Shown: positions 37,738-47,238 of the stretch, in pieces
How positions within the stretch are numbered: the first letter of the stretch is position 1
Layout: every line of letters begins with the position of its first letter
From: Hydrogenophilales bacterium 12-61-10
GTDB lineage: Bacteria > Pseudomonadota > Gammaproteobacteria > Burkholderiales > Thiobacillaceae
Assembly (NCBI GenBank): GCA_002279795.1
Contig: NCCT01000020.1
Span: forward strand, 1-64,000
DNA: 64,000 bases
Reading direction: 5' to 3'
Notes under the pieces: generated by a model
Seen by the model: only the letters and a program-made list of their open reading frames with translations
The model's database searches: none
What the model was told of the DNA's origin: nothing
Program-made: the position numbers and the translations under genes

Positions 37738-39705
37738 CTACTTCACGGCTTCCTTCAACTGATCAAGGATGGCCGGGTTTTCCAGGGTGGAAATGTCTTG
37801 CGTGATGGTCTCGCCCTTGGCGATCGCACGCAGCAGGCGGCGCATGATTTTGCCGGAGCGGGTTTTCGGCAGGTTGTCGCCAAAGCGGATTTCGTCGGGC
37901 TTGGCGATCGGGCCGATTTCCTTGGCCACCCAGTCGCGCAGGTCGGCGACGATTTTCTTCGCAGCCTCGCCGCTGGCGCGCGCGCCTTTCAGCACCACAA
38001 ACGCCACCACCGATTCACCCTTGATTTCGTGCGGACGCCCCACCACGGCGGCTTCGGCAACCAGCGGATGCGACACCAGCGCGGACTCGATTTCCATGGT
38101 GCCGAGACGGTGGCCGGAGACGTTCAGCACATCGTCGATGCGCCCCATGATCCAGAAGTAGCCGTCCTTGTCGCAGTGGGCCGAATCGCCGGCGAGATAG
38201 GTGGTGCCGCCGAGTTCGTCGGGGAAGTAGGTGTGCCTGAAGCGGTCGGGGTCGTTCCACAGGGTGCGTAACTGGCTGGGGAACGGCCGTTTGATCACCA
38301 GCAGGCCGCCGTGGCCGGGCTCCACGGGGTGGCCGGTTTCGTCGACCACTGCGGCCATGATGCCGGGCAGCGGCAGGGTGCACGAGCCCGGTTTGGTCGC
38401 CACGGCGCCGGGTAGCGGCGAAATCATGTTGGAGCCGGTTTCGGTCTGCCACCAGGTGTCGACGATGGGACAGCGGCTGCCGCCGATCACTTCGTGGTAC
38501 CAGATCCAGGCTTCGGGGTTGATCGGTTCGCCCACGGTGCCGAGCAGGCGCAGCGAGCTGAGGTCGTGTTGCGCGGGCAGCTCGGAACCCAGCTTGATCA
38601 GGCTGCGAATCGCGGTCGGCGCGGTGTAGAACGTCGTGACCTTGTGCTTGGCAATAACTTCCCAGAAGCGTCCGGCATGCGGATAAGTCGGAATGCCCTC
38701 GAAGATGACTTCGGTCATGCCCAGCGCCAGCGGGCCGTAGGCCACATAGGTATGGCCGGTGATCCAGCCAACGTCGGCGGTGCACCAGTAAACATCGGTA
38801 TCGGGTTTGGCGTCGAACACCCATTGCATGGAAAGAATGGCGCCCAGCAGATAGCCGCCGGTGGAGTGCTGCACGCCCTTGGGCTTGCCGGTGGAGCCCG
38901 AGGTGTAGAGGATGAACAGCGGATGTTCGGCCGATACCCACACCGGTTCGCTGGTGTCGGCCTGGGTGTGCGTGAGCTCGTGCCACCACAGGTCGCGCAT
39001 GCCCCAGTTGACCGCGCCGCCGGTGCGGCGATACACGATCACGCGCTCGACGCAGCTGGTGTCGCCCATCGCCAGGGCTTCGTCGACCGCCCGTTTGAGC
39101 GCCACGGCCTTGCCGCCGCGCAGGCCTTCGTCGGCGGTGATGACCACCTTGGCGCGCGCGTCCTCAATGCGCTCGAACAGGCTCTTGGCGGAAAAACCGC
39201 CGAACACCACCGAGTGAATCGCGCCGATGCGCGCGCACGCCTGCATCGCCACCACCGCTTCGATGCTCATCGGCATATAGACGATGACGCGATCGCCCTT
39301 TTCCACCCCCAGCGATTGCAGGCCATTGGCCAACTGGCACACGCGCGCATGCAGCTCCTTGTAGGTGACTTTCGTCACGCCACCGTCGTCTGCTTCGAAA
39401 ATCAGCGCGGTCTGGTCGCCGCGCGTCGCCAGGTGACGGTCGAGGCAGTTATACGAAACGTTGAGTTCGCCGTCTTCGAACCATTTGTAGAACGGCGCAT
39501 GCGACTCGTCGAGCGAGCGGGAAAAAGGCTTGTGCCAATCGAGCTGCTGGCGCGCCAGCTTTGCCCAGAACCCTGCGTAATCGGCCTCGGCCTCGCGGCT
39601 TAAGGCCCGATAGGCCTCCATGCCGGATACGTTGGCCTGCTTGACGAAGTCGTCTGCAGGCGGGAAGACGCGGGTTTCGGTCAGAATCGACTCGATATTT
39701 GACAT
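37738..39705 (-). CDS. acs: Acetyl-coenzyme A synthetase
   Basis: A 655-residue AMP-forming enzyme making acetyl-CoA from acetate. The adenylation motif [15 protein letters not shown] lies near residues 269-283, the WWQTETG motif near 415-421, and the C-terminal [14 protein letters not shown] carries the lysine that Pat-type acetyltransferases modify. Length matches the family (about 650). It converges on the RHS region and shares the terminator at its 3' end. Confidence 0.98.
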   Translation of the reverse strand: MSNIESILTETRVFPPADDFVKQANVSGMEAYRALSREAEADYAGFWAKLARQQLDWHKPFSRSLDESHAPFYKWFEDGELNVSYNCLDRHLATRGDQTALIFEADDGGVTKVTYKELHARVCQLANGLQSLGVEKGDRVIVYMPMSIEAVVAMQACARIGAIHSVVFGGFSAKSLFERIEDARAKVVITADEGLRGGKAVALKRAVDEALAMGDTSCVERVIVYRRTGGAVNWGMRDLWWHELTHTQADTSEPVWVSAEHPLFILYTSGSTGKPKGVQHSTGGYLLGAILSMQWVFDAKPDTDVYWCTADVGWITGHTYVAYGPLALGMTEVIFEGIPTYPHAGRFWEVIAKHKVTTFYTAPTAIRSLIKLGSELPAQHDLSSLRLLGTVGEPINPEAWIWYHEVIGGSRCPIVDTWWQTETGSNMISPLPGAVATKPGSCTLPLPGIMAAVVDETGHPVEPGHGGLLVIKRPFPSQLRTLWNDPDRFRHTYFPDELGGTTYLAGDSAHCDKDGYFWIMGRIDDVLNVSGHRLGTMEIESALVSHPLVAEAAVVGRPHEIKGESVVAFVVLKGARASGEAAKKIVADLRDWVAKEIGPIAKPDEIRFGDNLPKTRSGKIMRRLLRAIAKGETITQDISTLENPAILDQLKEAVK

Positions 39706-39760
39706 ATGGTTTCTCCAGGTTGTTCGGGTTGCTGGTGGACCCTCATTTTAATCCGCCATA

Positions 39761-39790
39761 AAAAAAGCGCCGACCATGCGGCGCTTTTTT
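39761..39790. terminator. Intrinsic terminator after the PEP-CTERM gene
   Basis: A 12-base-pair perfect stem (AAAAAAGCGCCG / CGGCGCTTTTTT) with loop ACCATG lies just after the minus-strand stop of the PEP-CTERM gene and before acs. On the minus strand it ends in a T-run. Confidence 0.88.
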
Positions 39791-39803
39791 AAATGGAGCG
39801 GAT

Positions 39804-40514
39804 TCAGTTCAATTTACGGCGTACCGCAAATCCAATCAGGCCCAAACCGGCCAGTAGCATGGCGTAGGTATCGGCTTCGGGAACTGGAGTTACGCCGGAA
39901 ATCTGAATCTGCTTGATTTGATCGATCCCGCATGTTGCTTCTGAACATGCACCCAATTCCAGTAAACCATTTTGAGAATCGATGGTGATTGACTGCATCA
40001 GATTCGTGCCTTTGGAAAGCACCAAAATATCATTTTGCCCATTCACCCAGTTTCCCAGACTAGTCCAACTGGCATAGATATCGGTACCACCTGACTTGTC
40101 AGTGGCCGTGATATGCAGGTCATCGTTGGCATTGGTCGCCAAGTTCACGCTGAAAATCAGATCCTCGAACCAGTAGCCGGGCGCTGTGATGGTGATGTTG
40201 TTAAGGTAGCCGTCCACTGCCTTGATTGTCGCAAACCCATTTGCGGCATCCAGCGTATCGGTCGTGGAAGAAAAGCTGACCAGACGCGTGTCGGTCTGAG
40301 AACCCACATGGCCCGTAATCGTCGCTGCCTGCCCCGCATCCAGAAACACCATTTCTTCAGTCAACGGGCTCGGAAAGGTATTTGGCTTGAGGTACATGTC
40401 GACGTACGTGCCGCTATACACAGGCCCAACAGCAGCGCTGGCCGTGCCCGCACACAGCATGATCGCCATGGCGGCGATCCATCTGGGTTGAACCAACTTG
40501 AAATCATGTGACAC
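39804..40514 (-). CDS. PEP-CTERM sorting-signal protein
   Basis: A 236-residue exported protein with an N-terminal signal peptide (WIAAMAIMLCAGTASAA). The C-terminus has VPEADTYAMLLAGLGLIGFA followed by VRRKLN, the PEP-CTERM form: Pro-Glu, a membrane helix and a basic tail, recognised by exosortase. The mature part is Ser/Thr/Asp-rich with four cysteines in ELGACSEATCGIDQ and earlier, without a known fold. Exosortase genes are not in this window. A sigma-54-type promoter lies upstream. Confidence 0.9.
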   Translation of the reverse strand: MSHDFKLVQPRWIAAMAIMLCAGTASAAVGPVYSGTYVDMYLKPNTFPSPLTEEMVFLDAGQAATITGHVGSQTDTRLVSFSSTTDTLDAANGFATIKAVDGYLNNITITAPGYWFEDLIFSVNLATNANDDLHITATDKSGGTDIYASWTSLGNWVNGQNDILVLSKGTNLMQSITIDSQNGLLELGACSEATCGIDQIKQIQISGVTPVPEADTYAMLLAGLGLIGFAVRRKLN

Positions 40515-40591
40515 AGCTATTCTCCTTAAGTCGTTTTTTGGAATGATTCAGGGACAAGTGGCCATTCCCCACCTGCCTTGCTGTTATCCGT

Positions 40592-40609
40592 ATGCAATAA
40601 ACGGTCCAA
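40592..40609 (-). promoter_or_regulatory. Sigma-54-type promoter of the PEP-CTERM gene
   Basis: On the minus strand TTGGACCGTTTATTGCAT has GG and GC separated by 10 bases, the -24/-12 spacing of sigma-54 promoters, and matches TTGCA at -12. It lies about 80 bases before the start codon, giving a 5' leader near 68 bases. PEP-CTERM genes in related bacteria are known to use sigma-54 with the PrsK/PrsR system. Confidence 0.6.
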
Positions 40610-40690
40610 GGCATGCCAGGTAGTCAAAAAATTTCCTATCCACATGATTGTTATAATAAAAACACAACCACCCCCTGCCAAAAATCCGCC

Positions 40691-40708
40691 TTAAGTAGTT
40701 TTACTTAA
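40691..40708. promoter_or_regulatory. Inverted repeat upstream of the sigma-54-type promoter
   Basis: TTAAGT (40691-40696) and ACTTAA (40703-40708) flank a 6-base spacer, abutting the first of the two 19-base repeats. It could be part of an enhancer site; nothing else is seen here to support that. Confidence 0.3.
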
Positions 40709-40709
40709 A

Positions 40710-40728
40710 TGTAAAAAATCCCGACATC
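40710..40728. promoter_or_regulatory. Upstream direct-repeat element, copy 1 (TGTAAAAAATCCCGACATC)
   Basis: This 19-base element is matched at 18 of 19 positions by a second copy at 40854. It lies roughly 100-120 bases upstream of the sigma-54-type promoter of the PEP-CTERM gene, the usual distance for an enhancer site. Binding by a PrsR-type activator is inferred. Confidence 0.5.
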
Positions 40729-40853
40729 ACACTTGCCTGTCCGGCCGCGAAAGGAAGAGTGCTGCGGCAAACAACGCGCTCACAGGGAGCCCTTTGTGGT
40801 TGGTTTCTGGCGACAAACACCCTGCGGATAACCCACGCGAATACCCATGCGCC

Positions 40854-40872
40854 TGTAAAGAATCCCGACATC
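40854..40872. promoter_or_regulatory. Upstream direct-repeat element, copy 2 (TGTAAAGAATCCCGACATC)
   Basis: Second copy, one base different from the first and 144 bases away in the same orientation. It lies 85 bases before the glnE start codon. Between PEP-CTERM and glnE (about 440 bases) I see nothing else except the promoter and these elements. Confidence 0.5.
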
Positions 40873-40956
40873 GCGCAGGCCGCGATGGGTTGCGCCCTCC
40901 CCGGCAAACGCAAGCTTGGGCATACTGCGGAGGCTTCCTTACTGACAGGTCTAACC

Positions 40957-43629
40957 ATGTCCCATCCCGCTGTAGAACGTCTTGTCCGTTGTTCCCGCTT
41001 TGGCCGCCGCTTGCTCGAGGCGCAGCCGAACCTGACCGGGCAGCTCGTCGACAATATTGACCGGGCATACAGCCGCGACGAGATGCTGGACTTTCTGTCC
41101 GCTCCGCCGTGCGAAGACGAATCGGCGTTGCACCAACGCCTGCGCCAACTGCGGCAACGGGTGTGGCTGATCACCACGGCACGCGATCTGGCCGGCACCG
41201 CCGATCTAAACGAAGTGACCACGGCCTACAGCGCGCTGGCCGAGGTGTGCCTCACAGCCGCGCTCGGGTTTCATCACGCCGCGCTTGCCGAGCGCCACGG
41301 CGAGCCACGCGACGAAGCCGGCCAGACGCAGCAACTGGTGGTGGTCGGCATGGGCAAGCTGGGGGGCGACGAGCTCAACGTGTCGTCCGACATCGACCTG
41401 ATCTACCTCTACCCCGAGGAAGGCAACACCGACGGCGCCAAGCCGCTGACCAATCACGAGTTCTTCATCCGCCTCGGCCGCAAGCTCACCGCTGCGCTGT
41501 CGGAAAACACCGCCGACGGTTATGTGTTCCGCGTCGATCTGCGGCTGCGACCGTGGGGCGACTCGGGGCCGTTTGCGATGGGCTTTGCGATGCTGGAGGA
41601 TTATCTGGTGGCGCAGGGGCGGCCGTGGGAACGCTATGCCTGGATCAAGGCGCGGCCGCTGACCGGCACGCATCACGACGATCTGATGCAAATCGTGCGG
41701 CCCTTCGTGTTCCGCAAATACCTCGACTTTGATTCATTTGCCGCCATCCGCGACCTGCACGTGCAGATCCGCCGCGAGGTGGCGCGCCGCGAAATGGCGC
41801 ACAACGTCAAGCTGGGGCCGGGCGGCATCCGCGAAATCGAATTCACCGCGCAGGTGTTCCAACTAATCCGCGGCGGCCAGATTGCCGCGCTGCGCCAGCG
41901 CCCGACGCTGTGCATCCTTGCCGAACTGGCAACGATCGGACTGATGACGGCGGACGCGCGGCAGGAACTGGCCGCAGCCTACGATTTTCTGCGCCGGGTG
42001 GAGCACCGCCTGCAATATCTGGACGACGCGCAAACCCAGCTGCTGCCAGACGATGTCGAATCGCAGGCGATGCTCGCCGAAGCGATGGGTTTTGCCGATT
42101 ACGCCGCGCTGATTGCCGCGCTCGACCAGCATCGTCACAAGGTGACGCGCCATTTCGAACAGGTGTTCGCCGCCCCGCAAACCGACCAGAACAGCCACCC
42201 GCTCGCCGCCGTATGCTGCGGCACGGCCGATGTCGCCACCACGCACGCCCTGCTGGAAAACGCCGGCTACAGCGACCCGGACAAAGTACTGGCCACGCTC
42301 GACAACCTGCGCCAGCACACCGCGCGGCTTGCCGAATCGACCCAGCAGCGGCTCAACATGCTGCTGCCGCCCGCGCTGGAAATCATCGGCGGCCAGCCTG
42401 ACCCGCAGGCGACGCTGGAACGCTTTGCCGCGTTGCTACAGGCGATCGCGCGGCGCAGCACTTACCTGGCGCTGCTCGGTGAATACCCGGCAGCCCTGCG
42501 CCAGCTGGTGCGCCTGCTGGCGGCAAGCCCGTGGGCGGCCAGCCTGATCACGCGGCAGCCGCAACTGCTCGACGAGCTGATCGCGCCGCAGCATCTGATG
42601 CAGTTGCCCGACTGGGCCCAGCTTGGCGCGCAATTGCACGCCGAACTCGACGCCCACCCCGGCGACACCGAAGCGCAGATGGACGCGCTGCGCCGCTTCA
42701 AGCAGGTGCAGACGCTGCGCCTGCTGGCGCAGGACGTCGCAGGCCGGCTGAGTCTGGAGGCGCTGTCGGACAACCTGTCCTATCTGGCCGACACGCTGCT
42801 CGCCGAAACCCTTGCGCGCTGCTGGGAGGGCCTGAAAACCCGCCACCGCGACAGCCCGCTGTTCGCCATCATCGGCTACGGAAAACTCGGCGGCAAAGAA
42901 CTCGGCTATGCGTCCGACCTCGACCTGGTTTTTCTCTACGACGACACCGACGAACGCGCGCAGGAAATCTACGCGCGCCTGGCCCAGCGCATCAACACCT
43001 GGCTCGGCACGCTCACGCCGGCGGGCATGCTGTACGAAACGGATTTGCGCTTGCGCCCGGATGGCGCGTCGGGATTGCTGGTCAGCTCGACGGAAGCCTT
43101 CCGCAACTACCAGCTGAATCAAGCCTGGACCTGGGAACACCAGGCGTTGTCGCGGGCACGCTTTGTCTGCGGCAACGTCGCAATCGGCGCAAGCTTCGAG
43201 GCTTTGCGCCACCAGGTTTTATGCATGCCGCGCGATGCAGAAAAACTGCGCGAGGAAGTGCTGGCCATGCGTGAAAAAATGCACGCCGGCCATCCCAATA
43301 ACAGTGGATTATTCGATCTGAAACACGATGCCGGCGGCATCGTCGACGTCGAGTTTAGCGTGCAGTATCTGCTGCTGACGCACGCCCACGCCCTCCCTGA
43401 ACTCAGCGATAACGTCGGCAACATCACCCTGCTCAAGCGCGCCGCCGCGCTCGGCCTGTTGCCCGACGACATCGCCCTGCCCGCCGCCGACGCCTACCGC
43501 GAGCTGCGCCGCCTGCAGCACCAGATCAAGCTGGCGGGTGCCGAGCAGGCGCGGGTCGAAGCGGCAAGCGTGGACGGCTACCCCGCCGCCGTACGCGCGC
43601 TATGGCAGGCGGCGTTCTACCCGACCTAG
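40957..43629 (+). CDS. glnE: Bifunctional glutamine synthetase adenylyltransferase/deadenylylase
   Basis: An 890-residue enzyme that adenylylates and deadenylylates glutamine synthetase in response to PII. Two nucleotidyltransferase domains are present: GMGKLGGDELNVSSDIDLIY near residue 130 and GYGKLGGKELGYASDLDLVF near 640, each with the GxGKxGGxEL and D-x-D pattern. The frame is open for 66 codons further upstream, but that extension contains the second regulatory repeat and is not conserved in type, so the ATG at 40957 is preferred. Confidence 0.96.
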   Translation: MSHPAVERLVRCSRFGRRLLEAQPNLTGQLVDNIDRAYSRDEMLDFLSAPPCEDESALHQRLRQLRQRVWLITTARDLAGTADLNEVTTAYSALAEVCLTAALGFHHAALAERHGEPRDEAGQTQQLVVVGMGKLGGDELNVSSDIDLIYLYPEEGNTDGAKPLTNHEFFIRLGRKLTAALSENTADGYVFRVDLRLRPWGDSGPFAMGFAMLEDYLVAQGRPWERYAWIKARPLTGTHHDDLMQIVRPFVFRKYLDFDSFAAIRDLHVQIRREVARREMAHNVKLGPGGIREIEFTAQVFQLIRGGQIAALRQRPTLCILAELATIGLMTADARQELAAAYDFLRRVEHRLQYLDDAQTQLLPDDVESQAMLAEAMGFADYAALIAALDQHRHKVTRHFEQVFAAPQTDQNSHPLAAVCCGTADVATTHALLENAGYSDPDKVLATLDNLRQHTARLAESTQQRLNMLLPPALEIIGGQPDPQATLERFAALLQAIARRSTYLALLGEYPAALRQLVRLLAASPWAASLITRQPQLLDELIAPQHLMQLPDWAQLGAQLHAELDAHPGDTEAQMDALRRFKQVQTLRLLAQDVAGRLSLEALSDNLSYLADTLLAETLARCWEGLKTRHRDSPLFAIIGYGKLGGKELGYASDLDLVFLYDDTDERAQEIYARLAQRINTWLGTLTPAGMLYETDLRLRPDGASGLLVSSTEAFRNYQLNQAWTWEHQALSRARFVCGNVAIGASFEALRHQVLCMPRDAEKLREEVLAMREKMHAGHPNNSGLFDLKHDAGGIVDVEFSVQYLLLTHAHALPELSDNVGNITLLKRAAALGLLPDDIALPAADAYRELRRLQHQIKLAGAEQARVEAASVDGYPAAVRALWQAAFYPT

Positions 43630-43651
43630 TCGCGGGCCCGCTTCCGGGCGG

Positions 43652-44824
43652 TCAGCCGAGCAAGCCGCTGAAGAACAGGCGGATGCTGTCCCAGACGCGG
43701 CGGAAAAAGCCGCCTTGCTCGACCGCTTCCAGCGTGACCAGGTCGACTGATTTCAGCGTCTTGTCGCCACGCAGAATCTCCACTTTGCCGACCACGTCGC
43801 CCTGCTTCAGCGGCGCGATCAGGGTCGGATTAAGCACGGTTCGCGTGCTGTACTGCGCCGCTTCGCCGCGCGGCATGGTCAGCGCGATGTCGGCGTTGAC
43901 GCCGACCTTGACGCTGCTGGCAGCGCCTTTCCAGACCGGCGCCTGCGCCAGCACTTCGCCCTTTTTGTGGAAGGTTCTGGTTTCGTAAAACAGGAAGCCA
44001 TAACCGAGCAGCTTGGCGGTTTCGGTGGCACGCGCAGCTTCACTGTGAGTGCCGAACACGGCAGCGATCATGCGCTGGTCGTTTTTCTTCGCCGACGCCA
44101 CCAGGCAATAGCCGGCTTCTTCGGTATGGCCGGTTTTCAGGCCGTCCACGCCGTCATTGCGCCACAGCAGCAGGTTGCGGTTGGGCTGCTTGATGCCGTT
44201 CCACAGAAAGTATTTTTGCGCGTAGATCGCGTAGTGCACAGGGTCGGCGTTGATGATGGCGTGCGCCAGAATCGCCATGTCGCGAGCGGTGGAGTAGTGC
44301 TCGGGCGCAGGCCAGCCGGTGGCGTTCTGGAAGTGGGTGTTGCGCATGCCGAGGCGCTTGGCTTCGGTGTTCATCAGCGAGGCGAAGGCTTCTTCGCTGC
44401 CGGCAATATGCTCGGCCAGCGCGACGCTGGCGTCGTTGCCCGACTGGATGACGATGCCGTGGAACAGATCGCTGACCGAGACCTGGTTGCCGACCTGGAT
44501 GAACATCTTCGAACCGCCCATGCGCCAGGCTTTTTCGCTGATGGTGACCAGATCGGTTTCTTTCAGTTCGCCACGCTGGATTTTCAGCGTCGCGATGTAG
44601 GCGGTCATCAGCTTGGTCAGGCTGGCGGGGGGCAGGCGCTCATCGCCCTGCTGGTTGACCAGCACCGCGCCGCTGGCCGCGTCCATCAGCACATAGGATT
44701 TGGCGGCAAGCGGCGGCGGGGGCGGCACGGCGGCCAGAGCCGCGACGGACGAAAATAGCAGCAGGGAAGCACAGGCACAGCGGGCAAGCAGGGACATGGG
44801 CACTCGTAATCGGTTGTGGATCAT
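43652..44824 (-). CDS. D-alanyl-D-alanine carboxypeptidase, PBP5/6 type
   Basis: A 390-residue periplasmic serine peptidase that trims the terminal D-Ala from peptidoglycan stem peptides. SxxK is in LPPASLTKLM, SxN in VIQSGNDASVAL and KTG in GLKTGHTEEAGY. The N-terminal signal peptide ends SSVAALAAVP; the C-terminal domain ends FFRRVWDSIRLFFSGLLG, an amphipathic membrane anchor as in PBP5/6. I chose the ATG at 44824; the frame is open 6 codons further. It converges with glnE, separated by 22 bases. Confidence 0.95.
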   Translation of the reverse strand: MIHNRLRVPMSLLARCACASLLLFSSVAALAAVPPPPPLAAKSYVLMDAASGAVLVNQQGDERLPPASLTKLMTAYIATLKIQRGELKETDLVTISEKAWRMGGSKMFIQVGNQVSVSDLFHGIVIQSGNDASVALAEHIAGSEEAFASLMNTEAKRLGMRNTHFQNATGWPAPEHYSTARDMAILAHAIINADPVHYAIYAQKYFLWNGIKQPNRNLLLWRNDGVDGLKTGHTEEAGYCLVASAKKNDQRMIAAVFGTHSEAARATETAKLLGYGFLFYETRTFHKKGEVLAQAPVWKGAASSVKVGVNADIALTMPRGEAAQYSTRTVLNPTLIAPLKQGDVVGKVEILRGDKTLKSVDLVTLEAVEQGGFFRRVWDSIRLFFSGLLG

Positions 44825-44982
44825 GGGAGGGGCTGGAAACACGCATTCCAGTCCGGAATTTTACCCGCATGTCGCCTGCGACCGAACCTTTTCACGCGCA
44901 ACCGGGCGGGTTTGCCTGGATCCGAAGCAAGCTGTGTCCGCAACCCGCGCGGCGGGCCGGGCCGCTATCGCCAGCCGGGCGC

Positions 44983-44988
44983 TACAAT
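44983..44988 (+). promoter_or_regulatory. Possible -10 element (TACAAT) before the symporter gene
   Basis: TACAAT lies 44 bases before the symporter ATG. No clear -35 is seen. The rest of the gap to the carboxypeptidase (about 210 bases) holds nothing else I can support. Confidence 0.3.
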
Positions 44989-45032
44989 CTTCACGTCCGG
45001 CTTGCGCCTCACGCCCACAGGAACCCTTTTTA

Positions 45033-46225
45033 ATGAAAAGCATGCATACGCTCACCCGCCAGATCGTGCTGGCGATGCTGGCGGGCATCGTGCTCGGCAG
45101 CCTGCTCAAGCTGTCCGGCCCGCCGGCCTGGGCGCAGCTTTACCTGCTCGACGGCGTGCTCGGCGTGGTGGGGTCGCTGTTCGTGTCGGCGCTGAAAATG
45201 ATGGTGGTGCCGCTGGTGTTCGTCTCGCTGGTGACCGGCGTCACGGCGCTATCCGACCTGCGCACGCTGGGCCGCATGGGCGCGCGGGCGCTGGCGCTCT
45301 TTCTGGCGACCACGGCGATCGCGGTGACGATCGCCTTGGGCGTCGCCGGCATCATCGACCCCGGACAGGGCTTCGACGCCGGTGCGACCTCCGCCAGTTT
45401 CAGCGGCAAGGAGGCGCCGCCGCTCACGCAGATGCTGACCGATCTGGTGCCGACCAACCCGGTGGCGGCGATGGCCGAAGGCAACATGCTGCAGATCATC
45501 GTGTTCGCGCTGCTGTTCGGCATGGCGCCCTGATTACCCAAACCTTCGCCACGCAGGGGCTCGACATCCTGCTGCCGCTGGCGGCTTATTTCCTCACCCT
45601 GACGGCTGCGCTGGCGATCCAGATGTTCGGCGTGTATCCGTTGTTGCTGCGCGGGCTGGCCGGGCTCAACCCGCTCACGTTCCTGAAAAAAATGCGCGAC
45701 CCGGTCGCCTTCGCGTTTTCGACCGCCAGTTCGGGCGCCACTATCCCGGTGACGCTGCGCACGGTGGAATACCGGCTCGGCGTGAAGAACAGCGCGGCCT
45801 CGTTCACCGTGCCGCTGGGCGCCACCATCAACATGGACGGCACGGCGATGATGCAGGGCGTCGCCACCGTATTCATCGCCAACGTCTATGGCGTCGATCT
45901 GTCGCTCACCGATTACCTGCTGGTGGTGCTGACGGCCACGCTGGCCTCGGTCGGCACCGCTGCGATTCCTGCCGTCGGCCTGGTCACGCTCACCATGGTG
46001 CTGGGCCAGGTCGGCCTGCCGGTCGAAGGTATCGCGCTCATCATCGGCGTCGACCGCCTGCTCGACATGATGCGCACCGCGGTCAACGTCACCGGCGACT
46101 GCGCGGTGTCCTGCATCGTCGCCAAAAGCGAGCAGGCGTTCGATCAATCAGTCTACGACGACCCCGACGCCGGCTCGGTCGAAGCCGCCACGCAACGCCC
46201 TCCATCCCCTGTTCCCGCTCCCTGA
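45033..46225 (+). pseudogene. Dicarboxylate/amino acid:cation symporter (DAACS family), broken by a deletion and frameshift
   Basis: From 45033 the frame gives the N-terminal half (MKSMHTLTRQIVLAMLAGIV ... MVVPLVFVSLVTGVTALSDL ... [14 protein letters not shown]) and hits TGA at 45533. From about 45525 homology resumes in another frame ([20 protein letters not shown]) and continues to the end, including [16 protein letters not shown] and [19 protein letters not shown], the DctA/GltP substrate and sodium motifs. About 40 residues of a normal protein (the segment ending in the APxGVFALI helix) are missing at the junction. The gene cannot make a full transporter as it stands. Confidence 0.82.
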
Positions 46226-46227
46226 CC

Positions 46228-47238
46228 ATGCTCTATTCCCTGCTCCGCCCCGCGCTTTTTTCGCTCGACCCCGAAGACGCCCATCGCCTGACGCTGGCAA
46301 GCCTCGATGTCGCCCACCGCCTGGGCCTGCTGAAGCGGCTGCCGCGTGCGAGCGGCAAACCGGTGCGCGTGATGGGCCTTGATTTCCCCAATGTGGTGGG
46401 GCTGGCTGCCGGTCTCGACAAGGACGGCGCGCACATCAATGCGCTGGCAGACCTGGGCTTCGGATTCATTGAAATCGGCACGGTGACGCCGCGCCCGCAG
46501 CCCGGCAACCCGACGCCGCGCCTGTTCCGCCTGCCCGACGCCGAGGCCATCATCAACCGCATGGGCTTCAACAACCTCGGCGTCGACAATCTGGTGCGCA
46601 ACGTGCAGGCGAGCGGCTACACCGGCGTGCTCGGCATCAACATCGGCAAGAACAAGGACACGCCCAACGAGCACGCGGTGGACGACTATCTGGCCTGCCT
46701 CGACAAGGTGTATCCGCACGCCCGCTACGTCACGGTGAATATTTCTTCGCCCAACACGCAAAACCTGCGCGAACTGCAAAAGGACGAGGCGCTCGACGCA
46801 CTGCTGTCCGCGATCAAGCTGCGCCAGTCCGAACTCGCGCAGCAGCACGGCAAATACGTGCCGATCGCGCTGAAGATCGCGCCCGATCTCGACGAAGCGC
46901 AGATCGCCGCGATTGCCGCGCTGTTGATGATGCATCGCATCGACGCGGTGATCGCCACCAACACCACGCTGGCGCGCGATGCCGTCGCCGGCCTGCCCAA
47001 CGCGGCGGAGGCCGGCGGCCTGTCGGGCGCACCGGTGCGCGCGGCGTCCACCCAGGTGATCCGCACGCTGGCGCATCACCTGAAGAACGAAGTGCCGATC
47101 ATCGGCGTCGGCGGCATTATGTCGGGCCAGAATGCCGCCGACAAAATCGCCGCCGGCGCCTCGCTGGTGCAGCTCTACACCGGCCTGATTTATCGCGGCC
47201 CGGACCTGATCAACGCCTGCGTGAAACAACTCGGATGA
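46228..47238 (+). CDS. pyrD: Dihydroorotate dehydrogenase (quinone), class 2
   Basis: A 336-residue membrane-associated flavoprotein of pyrimidine synthesis. The N-terminal helix ([20 protein letters not shown]) is the class 2 quinone-binding element. [39 protein letters not shown] and the C-terminal [20 protein letters not shown] are characteristic. It lies 2 bases after the symporter remnant and overlaps the next gene by 4. Confidence 0.97.
   Translation: MLYSLLRPALFSLDPEDAHRLTLASLDVAHRLGLLKRLPRASGKPVRVMGLDFPNVVGLAAGLDKDGAHINALADLGFGFIEIGTVTPRPQPGNPTPRLFRLPDAEAIINRMGFNNLGVDNLVRNVQASGYTGVLGINIGKNKDTPNEHAVDDYLACLDKVYPHARYVTVNISSPNTQNLRELQKDEALDALLSAIKLRQSELAQQHGKYVPIALKIAPDLDEAQIAAIAALLMMHRIDAVIATNTTLARDAVAGLPNAAEAGGLSGAPVRAASTQVIRTLAHHLKNEVPIIGVGGIMSGQNAADKIAAGASLVQLYTGLIYRGPDLINACVKQLG

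Noticed and set aside
40759..40956. Extended N-terminus for GlnE
   Set aside because: The 66 extra codons cover the regulatory repeat and have no RBS; the ATG at 40957 starts the recognisable protein.
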